Shown here one piece after another: positions 8,144-16,900 of a DNA stretch of 64,000 nt. The notes under the pieces are model-generated. The model did not search any database. It saw only the letters and a program-made list of their open reading frames with translations, and was not told the DNA's origin. How positions within the stretch are numbered: position 1 is the first letter of the stretch; each line of letters begins with the position of its first letter. The DNA comes from Pigmentiphaga sp. NML080357 (GTDB lineage Bacteria > Pseudomonadota > Gammaproteobacteria > Burkholderiales > Burkholderiaceae_B), in NCBI RefSeq assembly GCF_002188465.1, contig NZ_NINW01000025.1, positions 181,698 to 245,697 of the forward strand, written 5' to 3'. A program made the position numbers and the translations under genes.

Positions 8144-10270
8144 ATGACGATAGCTTCAACCCCAGCATCCCGGCCGGCCTCCCGGCGACTCGGCGCCGAT
8201 CTGTTCGAACTGCTGACTTCCATGCGGTTCGCCGTGAGCCTGCTGGTCTTCATCTGCCTGGCGAGCATCGTCGGCACGGTGCTGGTGCAGAACCAGCCGT
8301 CGAACAACTACGTCAACCAGTTCGGTCCGTTCTGGTACGAGGTGTTCGAGACCTTCTCGCTCTACCACGTCTATAACGCCTGGTGGTTCCTGCTCATCAT
8401 GGGCTTCCTGGTGGTGTCCACCAGCCTGTGCATCATCCGCACCTCGCCCAAGATGATCCGCGACATGCGTTCGTTCAGGGAGAATGTCCGCGAGAACAGC
8501 CTCAGGGCATTTCATCACCGCGCGGAATTCGCATCGCCGGCGGCCCCGGGGCAAGTGGCCGAAGCGGTGGCGGGGCTGCTCAAGCAGCGGGGCTACGCGG
8601 TGCGCACCAAGGCCGGCGGCGGCGCCACGCTGGTGGCAGCCAAGACCGGCAGCGGCAACCGGCTGGGCTACATTTTCGCGCACACCGCCATCGTCATCGT
8701 CTGCATCGGCGGGCTGCTCGACAGCGAGCTGCCGGTACGGCTGCAGATCTGGCTGGGCGGCAAGCAACCCTTGTTCGAGAACATGGCCATCGCCGACGTG
8801 CCTCCCTCCGGGCGCCTCGGGGCCGGCAACCCCAGCTTCCGCAGCAGCGTTCTCGTGCCCGAAGGCGGCAAGGCGCGCAACGCCATCGTCATGGTGGACG
8901 ACGGCGCGCTGGTGCAACCCCTGCCGTTCACGCTGGAACTGAAGAAGTTCATCGTCGAATACTATTCCACCGGCATGCCTCGCCTGTTCGCGAGCGAGGT
9001 CGAGGTCACGGACAACGACACCGGCGAGCGCTTTCCCGCCACCATCAAGGTCAACGAACCCCTGCGGTACAAGGGCGTCACCGTCTACCAGTCCAGCTTC
9101 GACGACGGCGGCAGCACGCTCGAACTGACCGGCTACGCGCTGCGCGGCAACCAACCCTATACATTCCCCGTCGCGGGCAAGGTGGGCGGGACCGCCCGGC
9201 TGGTGGCCGACGGCGCGGCCGGCAATGACGCGTTGAAGGATCTGTCGGTCGAGTTCAGCGGCTTTCGTCCGATCAACGTCGAGAATTTCGCCAATGGCCG
9301 CGTCGGCGCGGCCGAGCCCAAGGCCTTGCGCGAGCATGTGGCGGCCGTGTCGGGCAGCGCGGCGCGCGTGGGCCAGAACGACGATTTCCGCAACGTCGGA
9401 CCGAGCGTGCAGTACAAGTTGCGCGACGCCAGCGGCCAGGCGCACGAATTCCACAACTACATGCTGCCGGTCGAGGTCGACGGCGTGCGGGTCTTCCTGT
9501 CCGGCGTGCGCACCAATCCCGACGAGGAGTTCCGCTATGTGCGCATGCCGGTCGATGCCGACAATTCCCTGAAGGAATTCATGGACCTGCGCGCCACCCT
9601 GCAGGATCCCCAGGCGCGGGCGCAGGCGGCGCGCCGGTTCGCCCAGGGCAACCGGCATGCCGCCGGCGGCGCCGGCGACGAACTCACCGCGCAATTGCAG
9701 GCCTCGGCCGAGCGGGCGCTCGATACCTTCGCCAATGGCGGATTGCAGGCCATTGCGCGCTTCCTGGAGACCAACGTCGCCGCCGCCGAGCAGCAGCGCG
9801 CGGCCGACGTCGTCGTCAAGCTCCTGGGCGGGGCCATGGCCGAACTGCGCGCGGTCGAGCGGGAACGCAGCGGCCGGCCGCCGCTTCCCGCCGACGGGCC
9901 GGCCGCGGCCGAGGCGACGGCCTGGAACCAGGTTGCCGTGGCCGCGCTGTCGGACCTCTTCCTGTATCCCGCTCCGGTCGTGCTGGGGCTGAAGGATTTC
10001 CACCACGTGCAGGCCAGCGTCTTTCAAATGAGCCGGACCCCCGGTAAAAATGCGGTATACCTGGGATGCGTGCTGTTGATCCTGGGCGTGTTCTCGATGT
10101 TCTACATCCGCGAGCGCCGGGTCTGGCTGTGGGTCAAGCCGGGGAACGGCGGCCAGGGCGCGCAGACCTTGATGGCCATGACGTCCCAGCGGCGCACGCT
10201 GGACTTCAACCAGGAATTCGAGCGGCTCAAGGCGGATATCGCCGCGTTGCCGCCGCATCAGAAAGGGTAG
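8144..10270 (+). CDS. resB: Cytochrome c biogenesis protein ResB (Ccs1)
   Basis: Large membrane component of System II cytochrome c maturation; with CcsA it carries haem out and holds apocytochrome in the reduced state for ligation. The product is 708 residues. Membrane helices are seen near the N-terminus (FAVSLLVFICLASIVGTVL, then the NAWWFLLIMGFLVVSTSL stretch), one near residue 185 (IFAHTAIVIVCIGGLL), and one near the C-terminus (YLGCVLLILGVFSMFYI), with a long periplasmic domain between the third and fourth. This is the standard ResB topology. The start at 8144 was preferred because it precedes the first conserved segment closely; an in-frame ATG 11 codons upstream at 8111 is possible. 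ccsA begins five bases after its stop. Confidence 0.93.
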   Translation: MTIASTPASRPASRRLGADLFELLTSMRFAVSLLVFICLASIVGTVLVQNQPSNNYVNQFGPFWYEVFETFSLYHVYNAWWFLLIMGFLVVSTSLCIIRTSPKMIRDMRSFRENVRENSLRAFHHRAEFASPAAPGQVAEAVAGLLKQRGYAVRTKAGGGATLVAAKTGSGNRLGYIFAHTAIVIVCIGGLLDSELPVRLQIWLGGKQPLFENMAIADVPPSGRLGAGNPSFRSSVLVPEGGKARNAIVMVDDGALVQPLPFTLELKKFIVEYYSTGMPRLFASEVEVTDNDTGERFPATIKVNEPLRYKGVTVYQSSFDDGGSTLELTGYALRGNQPYTFPVAGKVGGTARLVADGAAGNDALKDLSVEFSGFRPINVENFANGRVGAAEPKALREHVAAVSGSAARVGQNDDFRNVGPSVQYKLRDASGQAHEFHNYMLPVEVDGVRVFLSGVRTNPDEEFRYVRMPVDADNSLKEFMDLRATLQDPQARAQAARRFAQGNRHAAGGAGDELTAQLQASAERALDTFANGGLQAIARFLETNVAAAEQQRAADVVVKLLGGAMAELRAVERERSGRPPLPADGPAAAEATAWNQVAVAALSDLFLYPAPVVLGLKDFHHVQASVFQMSRTPGKNAVYLGCVLLILGVFSMFYIRERRVWLWVKPGNGGQGAQTLMAMTSQRRTLDFNQEFERLKADIAALPPHQKG

Positions 10271-10275
10271 CAAGC

Positions 10276-11604
10276 ATGGAATTGACTTCATCCACCCGCG
10301 GGGATGCCGGCAGGCCCGCACGCCGGGGCATCGACGCCCCGCGCAAGGTCGATTGGACCGATGCCGTCTTCGCCTTGCTGCTGGCGGCCGGCGCGGCCTT
10401 CGCCTTCCAGCGGGTGGGCGGCATCATGAATTACTACGACAAGGCCATCCTCGTCGGCGCCGTCGTGGTGCTGGCGTGGCTGGGCTGGCTCTGGCGGCCG
10501 CTGCGGGCACTGATGGTGGCGGTGGCCATCAGCGGCGGCCTGGCGGTCGCGCTCTACCAGGGCGATCTGGCACGGGCGGAGCAGGCCTTCTTCCTCAAAT
10601 ATCTGCTGTCTTCCCAATCCGCCATCCTCTGGATGTGCTCGCTGTTCGCGCTGGCCACGGTCTGTTATTGGATAGGCTTGATCGCGCGCAGCGGCACGGC
10701 AGCCTGGCTCGGTACCGCGCTGACCTGGAGCGCCGTCTTTGCCGGGCTGACCGGCCTCCTGGTGCGCTGGCACGAAAGCTACCTGCTGAGCCCGGACATC
10801 GGCTACATCCCGGTCAGCAACCTGTACGAAGTCTTCATCCTGTTCTCGCTGATCACCGCGCTGTTCTATCTCTACTACGAGCGCCGGTACGACACGCGCA
10901 GCCTGGGCGGCTTCGTGCTGCTGGTCATCGCATCGGCCGTCGCCTTCCTGCTCTGGTACACCTTCGACCGCGGCGCGCAGCAGATCCAGCCGCTGGTGCC
11001 CGCCCTGCAAAGCTGGTGGATGAAGCTGCACGTGCCCGCCAACTTCATCGGCTACGGCACGTTCTCGCTGGCGGCCATGGTTGCGTTTGCCTATCTCGTC
11101 AAGGCCCACGGCAAGACCACCTCCTGGGTGCGGCTGGCGCCGCTGTTCGTGCTGGGCGTGCTGCTGGCGGTCGAGCCCATGGTGTTCCGCCAGAGCGGCA
11201 TGCCCGCCTACTGGATGATCTACGCCGGCGTCGCCGCGCTGATCGTCGGCGGGATCCTGCTGGGCCGCCGCCAGCTCGCCGAGCGCCTGCCCGCCCTCGA
11301 GGTGCTGGACGACATCATGTACAAGGCCATCGCCGTGGGCTTCGCGTTCTTCACCGTGGCCACCGTGCTGGGCGCCCTGTGGGCGGCCGACGCCTGGGGC
11401 GCCTATTGGCAATGGGATCCCAAGGAAACCTGGGCCCTGATCGTCTGGCTCAACTACGCCGCCTGGCTGCACATGCGCCTCATCAAGGGACTGCGCGGCA
11501 ACCTCGCCGCCTACTGGGCGCTGGTGGGACTGCTCGTGACCGGCTTTGCGTTCCTGGGCGTGAACATGTTCTTGTCGGGGCTGCATTCTTACGGCGAGCT
11601 GTAG
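10276..11604 (+). CDS. ccsA: Cytochrome c biogenesis protein CcsA/CcsB (haem handling)
   Basis: Polytopic membrane protein of 442 residues that forms the System II cytochrome c synthase with ResB. The hallmark tryptophan-rich WWD-like loop is near the C-terminus (YWQWDPKETWALIVW), and histidines expected to hold haem lie in ARRG-free helices around MKLHVPANFIGY and WLHMRLIKG. At least eight hydrophobic helices are visible. The start at 10276 follows the resB stop by five bases and gives a sensible N-terminus; the same frame is open further upstream only inside resB. The first of the window's GC-rich stem-loop repeats begins directly after its TAG stop. System II usually works with DsbD-supplied reductant, and dsbD is nearby. 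Confidence 0.94.
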   Translation: MELTSSTRGDAGRPARRGIDAPRKVDWTDAVFALLLAAGAAFAFQRVGGIMNYYDKAILVGAVVVLAWLGWLWRPLRALMVAVAISGGLAVALYQGDLARAEQAFFLKYLLSSQSAILWMCSLFALATVCYWIGLIARSGTAAWLGTALTWSAVFAGLTGLLVRWHESYLLSPDIGYIPVSNLYEVFILFSLITALFYLYYERRYDTRSLGGFVLLVIASAVAFLLWYTFDRGAQQIQPLVPALQSWWMKLHVPANFIGYGTFSLAAMVAFAYLVKAHGKTTSWVRLAPLFVLGVLLAVEPMVFRQSGMPAYWMIYAGVAALIVGGILLGRRQLAERLPALEVLDDIMYKAIAVGFAFFTVATVLGALWAADAWGAYWQWDPKETWALIVWLNYAAWLHMRLIKGLRGNLAAYWALVGLLVTGFAFLGVNMFLSGLHSYGEL

Positions 11605-11862
11605 GTAGTTCCCCCCCTACGCGCTGACGCGCGCCCCCCAGGGGGCGATGCGGGTGGACCGGCGGAGCCGGATCCACCGCATCCTGGGTCTAGTACCGCT
11701 TTCTTGGAATGTGGCGCCGGTGCTTCGCTGGCTGCCAGCGGTAGCAACGGTGCCGCTACCCAAGAAAACCGTGCTAGACCCAGGGCGCCGCGGATCCGGC
11801 TTTGCCGGTCCGCCAGCGCCGCCCCCTTGAGGGGGAGCGGCCGAAGGCCGCCAGGGGGTGGG
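11605..11862 (+). repeat. GC-rich intergenic repeat, copy A (longest, with nested inverted repeats)
   Basis: No gene is supported in this stretch before msrP. It begins at the ccsA stop with a C-run and TACGCGC. One hairpin pairs GATGCGGGTGGA with TCCACCGCATC (about 11644-11682). A longer inverted repeat pairs 11683-11707 with 11760-11784 (22 of 25 bases match). The right part carries the element's shared core: CCCAGGGC, then the stem GCGGATCCGGC / GCCGGTCCGC. The shared core also occurs near 27.0, 51.4 and 54.6 kb. Bases 11863-11964 hold nothing more that I can name apart from the msrP upstream region. Confidence 0.75.
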
Positions 11863-11964
11863 CTTCCTCTTCCCTCTATCGAATCTTTTTCGACATCCCC
11901 TGTCTATACTCGGAATGCGCGGCGGGATACCCTCTGCCGTGCGCACGGACTCCTGGAGATTGCC

Positions 11965-12930
11965 ATGCTGATACACAGGCCTTCCGATATCGTGTCTTCC
12001 GAGATCACGCCCGAGGCGGTCTACCGCGACCGGCGGCGGTTCATGCTGCAGGCCGGGCTGGCTGCGTCGGCGATGGGGCTGGCGGGGTGGAGCGACCGGC
12101 AGGCGTTCGCGCAGACGACCGGCGTGAAACTGGCGGCGCAGCGCAACGGCGCTTTCGTGGTGATGGACAAGCCGACGTCGCAGAAGGACGTCACCACCTA
12201 CAACAATTTCTACGAGTTCGGCACCGACAAGGGCGATCCGTCCGATCATGCGGGCCGCTTCCGCACGTCGCCCTGGACCGTCGCCATCGAAGGCGAGGTG
12301 GGGAAACCCCAGACGCTGTCGCTCGACGACCTGCGCAAGCTGGCGCCGCTGGAAGAGCGGGTCTACCGCTTGCGCTGCGTCGAGGGCTGGTCCATGGTGA
12401 TTCCGTGGATAGGCTATTCCCTCGCCGCGCTGATCCGCCGCGTGGAGCCCACCGGGAACGCGAAATTCGTCGAGTTCGTCACCGCCGTGCAGCCGGACAC
12501 CATGCCCGGGTTGCGTACGCGCGTGCTCGAATGGCCCTATGTGGAAGGGCTGCGCATGGACGAGGCCATGCATCCGCTGACCTTGCTGACCTTCGGCGTG
12601 TACGGCGAAACGCTGCCCAACCAGAACGGCGCGCCGGTGCGGGTCGTCGTGCCGTGGAAGTACGGCTTCAAGTCGGGCAAGTCGCTGGTGAAGATCCGCT
12701 TTGTCGAGAAGCAGCCCATGACCAGCTGGGTCAAGGCGGCGCCCCAGGAATACGGCTTCTACGCGAACGTGAATCCCGACGTGCCCCACCCGCGCTGGAG
12801 CCAGGCGACCGAACGGCGCATCGGCGAGGACGGCCTGTTCTCTCCCAAGCGCAAGACGCTGAAGTTCAACGGTTATGCCGAACAGGTGGCGTCGCTCTAT
12901 AGCGGCATGGACCTGGCCCGCAACTACTGA
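11965..12930 (+). CDS. msrP: Methionine sulfoxide reductase, molybdenum catalytic subunit MsrP
   Basis: Periplasmic molybdopterin enzyme (formerly YedY) that repairs oxidised methionines in envelope proteins. The product is 321 residues. A twin-arginine signal is visible at residues 23-32 ([10 protein letters not shown]) with a hydrophobic stretch and a cut near AFAQ. The molybdenum-ligating cysteine is C138 in RLRCVEGWS, and the DHAGRF and [10 protein letters not shown] segments of the family are intact. The start at 11965 places the Tat motif correctly; upstream in-frame sequence belongs to the GC-rich repeat. msrQ begins one base after the stop, the usual two-gene unit. The source of electrons is the quinone pool through MsrQ. 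Confidence 0.96.
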   Translation: MLIHRPSDIVSSEITPEAVYRDRRRFMLQAGLAASAMGLAGWSDRQAFAQTTGVKLAAQRNGAFVVMDKPTSQKDVTTYNNFYEFGTDKGDPSDHAGRFRTSPWTVAIEGEVGKPQTLSLDDLRKLAPLEERVYRLRCVEGWSMVIPWIGYSLAALIRRVEPTGNAKFVEFVTAVQPDTMPGLRTRVLEWPYVEGLRMDEAMHPLTLLTFGVYGETLPNQNGAPVRVVVPWKYGFKSGKSLVKIRFVEKQPMTSWVKAAPQEYGFYANVNPDVPHPRWSQATERRIGEDGLFSPKRKTLKFNGYAEQVASLYSGMDLARNY

Positions 12931-12931
12931 C

Positions 12932-13588
12932 GTGGCCGCTCCCCCTTCCGCCGTGCCGCAGCGGTCGAGTGCGGCCCGAACCGAACCGCGCATATTCGGC
13001 CTGGCGGTGGGCCGCTTCAAGGTCCTGCTGTTCGCCGTCGCGCTGCTGCCGCTCGCGCGCTGGATCTGGCTGGCCGCCACGGACGGGCTCACGGCCAACC
13101 CGGTCGAGTTCCTGACCCGTTCCTCCGGCACCTGGACCCTGGTCGCCCTGCTTGTCACGCTCGCCGTCTCGCCGCTGCGCAATCTGCTCGGCCAGCCGGC
13201 CTTGCTGCGGGTGCGCCGCATGTGCGGCCTGTTCACGTTCTTCTACGCCTGCCTGCACTTCACCACCTACATCTGGTGGGACCAGTGGTTCGACGTCGTT
13301 TCGATCTTGCAGGATGTGGCCAAGCGGCCTTTCATTACCATGGGGTTCGCCGGTTTCCTCGGCATGGCCGCGCTTGCCGCCACCTCGACGCGAGGCTGGA
13401 TGCGCCGCCTGGGGCCGCGCTGGCAAACGCTGCACAAGCTGGTCTATGTCATCGGCGTGCTCGTTTTGTTGCACTATTGGTGGCAGAAGGCCGGCAAGAA
13501 TGATTTTTCCGCGGTGTTTATCTACACTCTGGTATTTGCGGGGTTGATGGGGTGGCGCCTGGTGCGCCGGCGGGCTCGCCAGCCGTAG
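12932..13588 (+). CDS. msrQ: Haem-binding membrane subunit MsrQ
   Basis: Inner-membrane b-type haem protein of 218 residues that passes quinol electrons to MsrP. It belongs to the ferric reductase-like transmembrane group. Six hydrophobic helices are seen, and histidines fit for haem lie in CLHFTTYIWW, TLHKLVYVIG and LLHYWWQ. The start is taken as GTG at 12932, one base after the msrP stop; the only ATG in frame lies inside msrP and would give a long overlap. Length then matches the family. The tight spacing shows co-expression with msrP. Confidence 0.93.
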   Translation: MAAPPSAVPQRSSAARTEPRIFGLAVGRFKVLLFAVALLPLARWIWLAATDGLTANPVEFLTRSSGTWTLVALLVTLAVSPLRNLLGQPALLRVRRMCGLFTFFYACLHFTTYIWWDQWFDVVSILQDVAKRPFITMGFAGFLGMAALAATSTRGWMRRLGPRWQTLHKLVYVIGVLVLLHYWWQKAGKNDFSAVFIYTLVFAGLMGWRLVRRRARQP

Positions 13589-13646
13589 GGCTGCCCGGCC
13601 GGGGATGCACCCCCTCCCGCTTCACGACAACAACAAGGGGTGCGTC

Positions 13647-13994
13647 ATGAACGAAGTCACGGTCGATTCCGCCAAGCTTCAGTCCGCCAAGAATCTCACT
13701 GCCGTGGTCTATGCGTTGTACGCGCTGTCGATCATCATCGGCATCAGCAGCATCGTGGCCATCATCATCAACTACGTCAAGAAAGGCGACGTGGCCGGCA
13801 CCTGGCTGGAAAGCCATTTCCGCTGGCAGATCCGGACCTTCTGGTTCGCCGTGCTGTGGGGCGTCGTGGGCGCGCTGACGGTATGGGCCTTCGTCGGCTG
13901 GGTAGTGTGGTTCGCCGGCTTCATCTGGTTCATCTACCGCATCGTCAAGGGGTGGCTGAACCTGAACGACGGCAAGCCGATGTATGCCGCGTAA
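13647..13994 (+). CDS. Small membrane protein, DUF4870-like
   Basis: A 115-residue protein with three hydrophobic segments: TAVVYALYALSIIIGISSIV, a second in WFAVLWGVVGALTVWAFVGW and a third in FAGFIWFIYRIVKG. The pattern of a YVKKGD-like loop after the first helix, followed by SHFRWQIRTFW, is that of small DUF4870-type membrane proteins found widely in proteobacteria. The function is not known. The start at 13647 follows AACAACAAGGGG, which gives an AAGG-type ribosome site; an ATG 14 codons upstream has none. It converges on the MFS gene, with only 12 bases between stops. Confidence 0.75.
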   Translation: MNEVTVDSAKLQSAKNLTAVVYALYALSIIIGISSIVAIIINYVKKGDVAGTWLESHFRWQIRTFWFAVLWGVVGALTVWAFVGWVVWFAGFIWFIYRIVKGWLNLNDGKPMYAA

Positions 13995-14006
13995 GCGGCC
14001 TACCGC

Positions 14007-15260
14007 TTATCCCGCCTGCAAGAGCGGATTTTTCCGCGTAGGCGCCGGCGGAAACGCAAAGGCCATCGCAAATGCGCCGGTCGCCACGGCGGCCGAGCCG
14101 AGATAGAGCCAGGCGTAGTTGTTGAAATTGTCGAAAATCCATCCTCCGGCCACCGGTCCGAAGGCCATGCCCAGGCTCGATGCCATCGTGGCTGCGCCGA
14201 AGACCGTGCCCATGATGCGCGGGCCGAAGTAATCGCGCGCAAGCACCGCGTACAGCGGCATCACGCCGCCATAGGCCGCCCCGAGCAGGACGGACAGGAC
14301 GTAGAAGTCTCCGATCTGGCGGGCATTGGCATAGACGCCGATTACCACGGCCTGGACGAGCAGACCTCCGATCAGCACCCGCTTGGCTCCCAGCCTGTCG
14401 GCGAGGACGCCGAGCAGCAGGCGGCCGCCGAGCCCCGACAGACCCTCCACGCTATAGATCGACACGGCGGTCATCGGTGCGATGCCGCAGAAGGTGGCGA
14501 AGCTGACGACGTGGAAGATGGGGCCGGAATGCGCGGCGCAGCACAGGAAGAACGTCAGCGCGAGCGCCACGAACTGGGGCGACTTGAGCGCCCGCCGCAC
14601 GGCGGTCTCCGCTTTGGGCGGCGCCGAGCCGGCTTCCTGCGGCGACTGTGCGCCGGGCGGCCGGCGGATGAAGAGGGCGGCCGGAATCAGCAGGGCCAGC
14701 GCGGCCATTGAAATGGCGGCCATCGCATTGCGCCAGCCGTATTCCAGGATCAGCCAGCTGGCGAGCGGCGATACGGTCATGGGCGCCACGCCCATGCCGG
14801 CCGACACCAGCGAGACGGCCAGGCCGCGATGGCGTTCGAACCATGTCGTGGTCACGGCCATGAGCGGCGCGAAGAAGGCGCCCCCCGCCACACCGACGAG
14901 CACGCCGTAGGCGAGCTGGAACGCCAGGAGCGAGGTCGCCCGGCTGGCGAGGAACAGCCCCAGTCCGAGCAGCAGCGAGGCCGCCAGGACGACGGGCCGG
15001 GCGCCGATACGGTCGCTGAGCGCGCCCCACCCGAATCCCGCCGCGCCCATGGCCAGGAAGACGAAGGTCATCGCCGCCGACACGCCCGCATGCGACCAGC
15101 CGGTATCCGTCGAGATCGGCTGCAGGTAGACCGCCAGCGAAAACATCGTTCCCGCGGCCACGCAGGTGATCAGGGCGCCGGCCGCAACAATGACCCAGCC
15201 GTAGGCGGGATCGGCCTTCGTGGGGGGCGCGGCGCGGGCGCCGGTTTCTTCCGTGTTCAT
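14007..15260 (-). CDS. MFS transporter (OFA/monocarboxylate-type)
   Basis: Inner-membrane secondary carrier of 417 residues with twelve predicted helices. The first half carries the loop 2-3 motif of the major facilitator family (GWGALSDRIGARPVV) and the second half its repeat (LGVLADRLGAKRVL). The pattern of an early TGWSHAGVSAAMTF segment and a GPxxGGWIFD-type segment near the C-terminus resembles the oxalate/formate-monocarboxylate carriers, so an organic acid is the likely cargo; this is inference. The start at 15260 (MNTEETG) overlaps the stop of the upstream TetR remnant by four bases, which shows the two were once an operon. The open frame continues upstream through that remnant in another reading, which I did not include. 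Confidence 0.88.
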   Translation of the reverse strand: MNTEETGARAAPPTKADPAYGWVIVAAGALITCVAAGTMFSLAVYLQPISTDTGWSHAGVSAAMTFVFLAMGAAGFGWGALSDRIGARPVVLAASLLLGLGLFLASRATSLLAFQLAYGVLVGVAGGAFFAPLMAVTTTWFERHRGLAVSLVSAGMGVAPMTVSPLASWLILEYGWRNAMAAISMAALALLIPAALFIRRPPGAQSPQEAGSAPPKAETAVRRALKSPQFVALALTFFLCCAAHSGPIFHVVSFATFCGIAPMTAVSIYSVEGLSGLGGRLLLGVLADRLGAKRVLIGGLLVQAVVIGVYANARQIGDFYVLSVLLGAAYGGVMPLYAVLARDYFGPRIMGTVFGAATMASSLGMAFGPVAGGWIFDNFNNYAWLYLGSAAVATGAFAMAFAFPPAPTRKNPLLQAG

Positions 15261-15724
15261 CGCTGGACTCCGAACAGGTATTCGAGGTAGCGGCGCAAAT
15301 GATCGATACTCGCGGCGGCGGGGCCGGCCCCGCCGGCCGCCTTGGCGAGGACGAAGCCGCCCTGTATCACCGCCTGCATGTGCAATGCCAGGCTCTCGGC
15401 CGTCCAGTCGCCGGTAATGCCGTACTTGCGCTTGGCGGCCTCGATGTCGGCCGCCAGCTCCTCGGCATGGCCGAGGATGTTGCGGCCGCAGGCGGCATTG
15501 ATGTCCGGGTGGGTGAGGTAGGCTTCCTGGACGATGGTGCCCGCAAAGCAGGTGAAGTCGGGCAGGTCTCCGGCCAGCAGGGCCTTGCGGAAGTCCACAT
15601 AGCCGAGCAGCCGCTCGAGCGGATCGTCGGCGCGCCGATAGGGCGCGGAGGCGAACACGGCCGCCGCATGGGCCTCCCAATGGGCAACGGCCGCCAGGTA
15701 AGGAGCGCGGGGCTGGCAAGGCAT
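15257..15724 (-). pseudogene. TetR-family regulator, C-terminal remnant (DNA-binding half missing)
   Basis: The 155 codons here encode only the ligand-binding half of a TetR/AcrR regulator. The family's C-terminal signatures are clear: LLGYVDFR, DFTCFAGTIVQEAYLTHP and the closing IDHLRRYLEYLFG. The helix-turn-helix that should occupy the first 60 residues is absent, and I find no trace of it in any frame upstream. Homology seems to begin at RAPYLAAV, close to the ATG at 15724. The gene overlaps the MFS start by four bases, so it was probably that carrier's regulator. Loss of the DNA-binding half suggests the carrier is now unregulated by it. A short functional form is possible but unlikely. 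Confidence 0.75.
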
Positions 15725-15847
15725 AGGCGGTTTTCCCTTCGGATTATGCAAAGGGGGGATAACCAAAACACAAATTTTCCGAAGGGCGTGGGCGTAATAA
15801 AGTCGCCGCATATGGAGACCGCCATCGACTCGGGTGACCCCTGAGCG

Positions 15848-15873
15848 CATTGTCGATCTCTACAACGACAATG
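15848..15873 (+). promoter_or_regulatory. Perfect inverted repeat before a Bug receptor gene
   Basis: CATTGTCG at 15848-15855 and CGACAATG at 15866-15873 are perfect reverse complements separated by ten bases. The right arm touches the ribosome site GGAGGAG that precedes the ATG at 15884. It could be an operator or an RNA hairpin next to the ribosome site. Confidence 0.5.
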
Positions 15874-15883
15874 GAGGAGAACC

Positions 15884-16882
15884 ATGCTGTCCACGAAGAC
15901 CCCCGCTCGTCTCGCGGCCGCCATTGCCGCCGGCCTCGCGCTATCGGGCGCTCCCGCTCTTGCGGCCGAACAGGGCTGGCCATCGAAGCCGGTGACCATC
16001 GTGGTGCCCTATTCGGCCGGCGGCCCCACCGACGTGGTGACGCGCATGCTGGCCGTGCCCATGGGCAAGTTCCTGGGCCAGACAGTGGTGGTCGAGAACA
16101 CGGTGGGCGCGGGCGGCACGATCGCGCCGGCGCGCGTTGCGCGGGCCGATCCCGACGGCTACACCATCCTGATCCACCACATGGGCATGTCGACCGCGCC
16201 AGCGTTGTACAAGGACCTCCGGTACGATCCGCTGAAGGACTTCGAGTATGTCGGCCAGGTCATCGACGTGCCGATGACGCTACTGTCGCGCAAGGAGTTT
16301 CCCGCCAACAATTTCCAGGAACTGCTGGCCTACATCCGCGAACACCAGGACAAGGTTTCGCTGGCCGACGCCGGGCAGGGCGCCGTGTCGCAGCTGTGCG
16401 GAGCGCTGTTCATGCACCAGGTCGGCGTCAGGCTCACGGTGGTTTCCTACAAGGGCGCCGGTCCGGCGATGAACGATCTCATGGGCGGCCAGGTCGACCT
16501 GTTGTGCGACCAGACGACGCAGACGGCGCCGGTCATCAAGGACGGCAAGCGCGTGAAGGTCTTCGGCGTCACCACGCCGAACCGCCTGGCCAGCATGCCA
16601 GACATTCCGACGCTGGACGAGCAAGGCCTCAAGGGATTCGACGTCAAGGTCTGGCATGGCATCTATGCGCCCAAGGGCACGCCCGCCGCGGTCGTGAAGA
16701 AGCTCAACGACGCCCTGCGGGTGGCCCTGAAGGACGAAGCCGTGAAGAAGCGGCTCGATGGCCTGAACGCCGAGATCGTGCCCGAGAGCAAGCAGACGCC
16801 CGACAGCCTGCGCGAGCACCTTGCGGCGGAGATCGCCAAATGGGACAAAGTGCTGCGGGCCGCGGGCGCGCCGAAGAACTGA
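15884..16882 (+). CDS. Bug-family (TctC) periplasmic solute-binding protein
   Basis: Periplasmic receptor of 332 residues in the Bug/TctC family, which binds carboxylates, amino acids or aromatics. A signal peptide spans about residues 1-28 (cut after PALAA). The family opening WPSKPVTIVVPYSAGGPTD, the VENTVGAGG turn and the DGYTILI segment are all present. No TctA/TctB membrane partners are nearby, which is normal for these orphan receptors in Bordetella relatives. A strong GGAGGAG ribosome site precedes the start. It converges on the LysR gene 16901-17812. Its ligand is unknown; by position it may serve the hydroxyacid cluster that follows. Confidence 0.92.
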   Translation: MLSTKTPARLAAAIAAGLALSGAPALAAEQGWPSKPVTIVVPYSAGGPTDVVTRMLAVPMGKFLGQTVVVENTVGAGGTIAPARVARADPDGYTILIHHMGMSTAPALYKDLRYDPLKDFEYVGQVIDVPMTLLSRKEFPANNFQELLAYIREHQDKVSLADAGQGAVSQLCGALFMHQVGVRLTVVSYKGAGPAMNDLMGGQVDLLCDQTTQTAPVIKDGKRVKVFGVTTPNRLASMPDIPTLDEQGLKGFDVKVWHGIYAPKGTPAAVVKKLNDALRVALKDEAVKKRLDGLNAEIVPESKQTPDSLREHLAAEIAKWDKVLRAAGAPKN

Positions 16883-16900
16883 GCGCCGGTGCGCGCGGCG

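Noticed and set aside
8156..10321. Long reverse-strand frame of 721 codons across resB
   Set aside because: Antisense shadow of a well-supported gene; composition is histidine-, glutamine- and arginine-rich as expected for GC-rich shadows.
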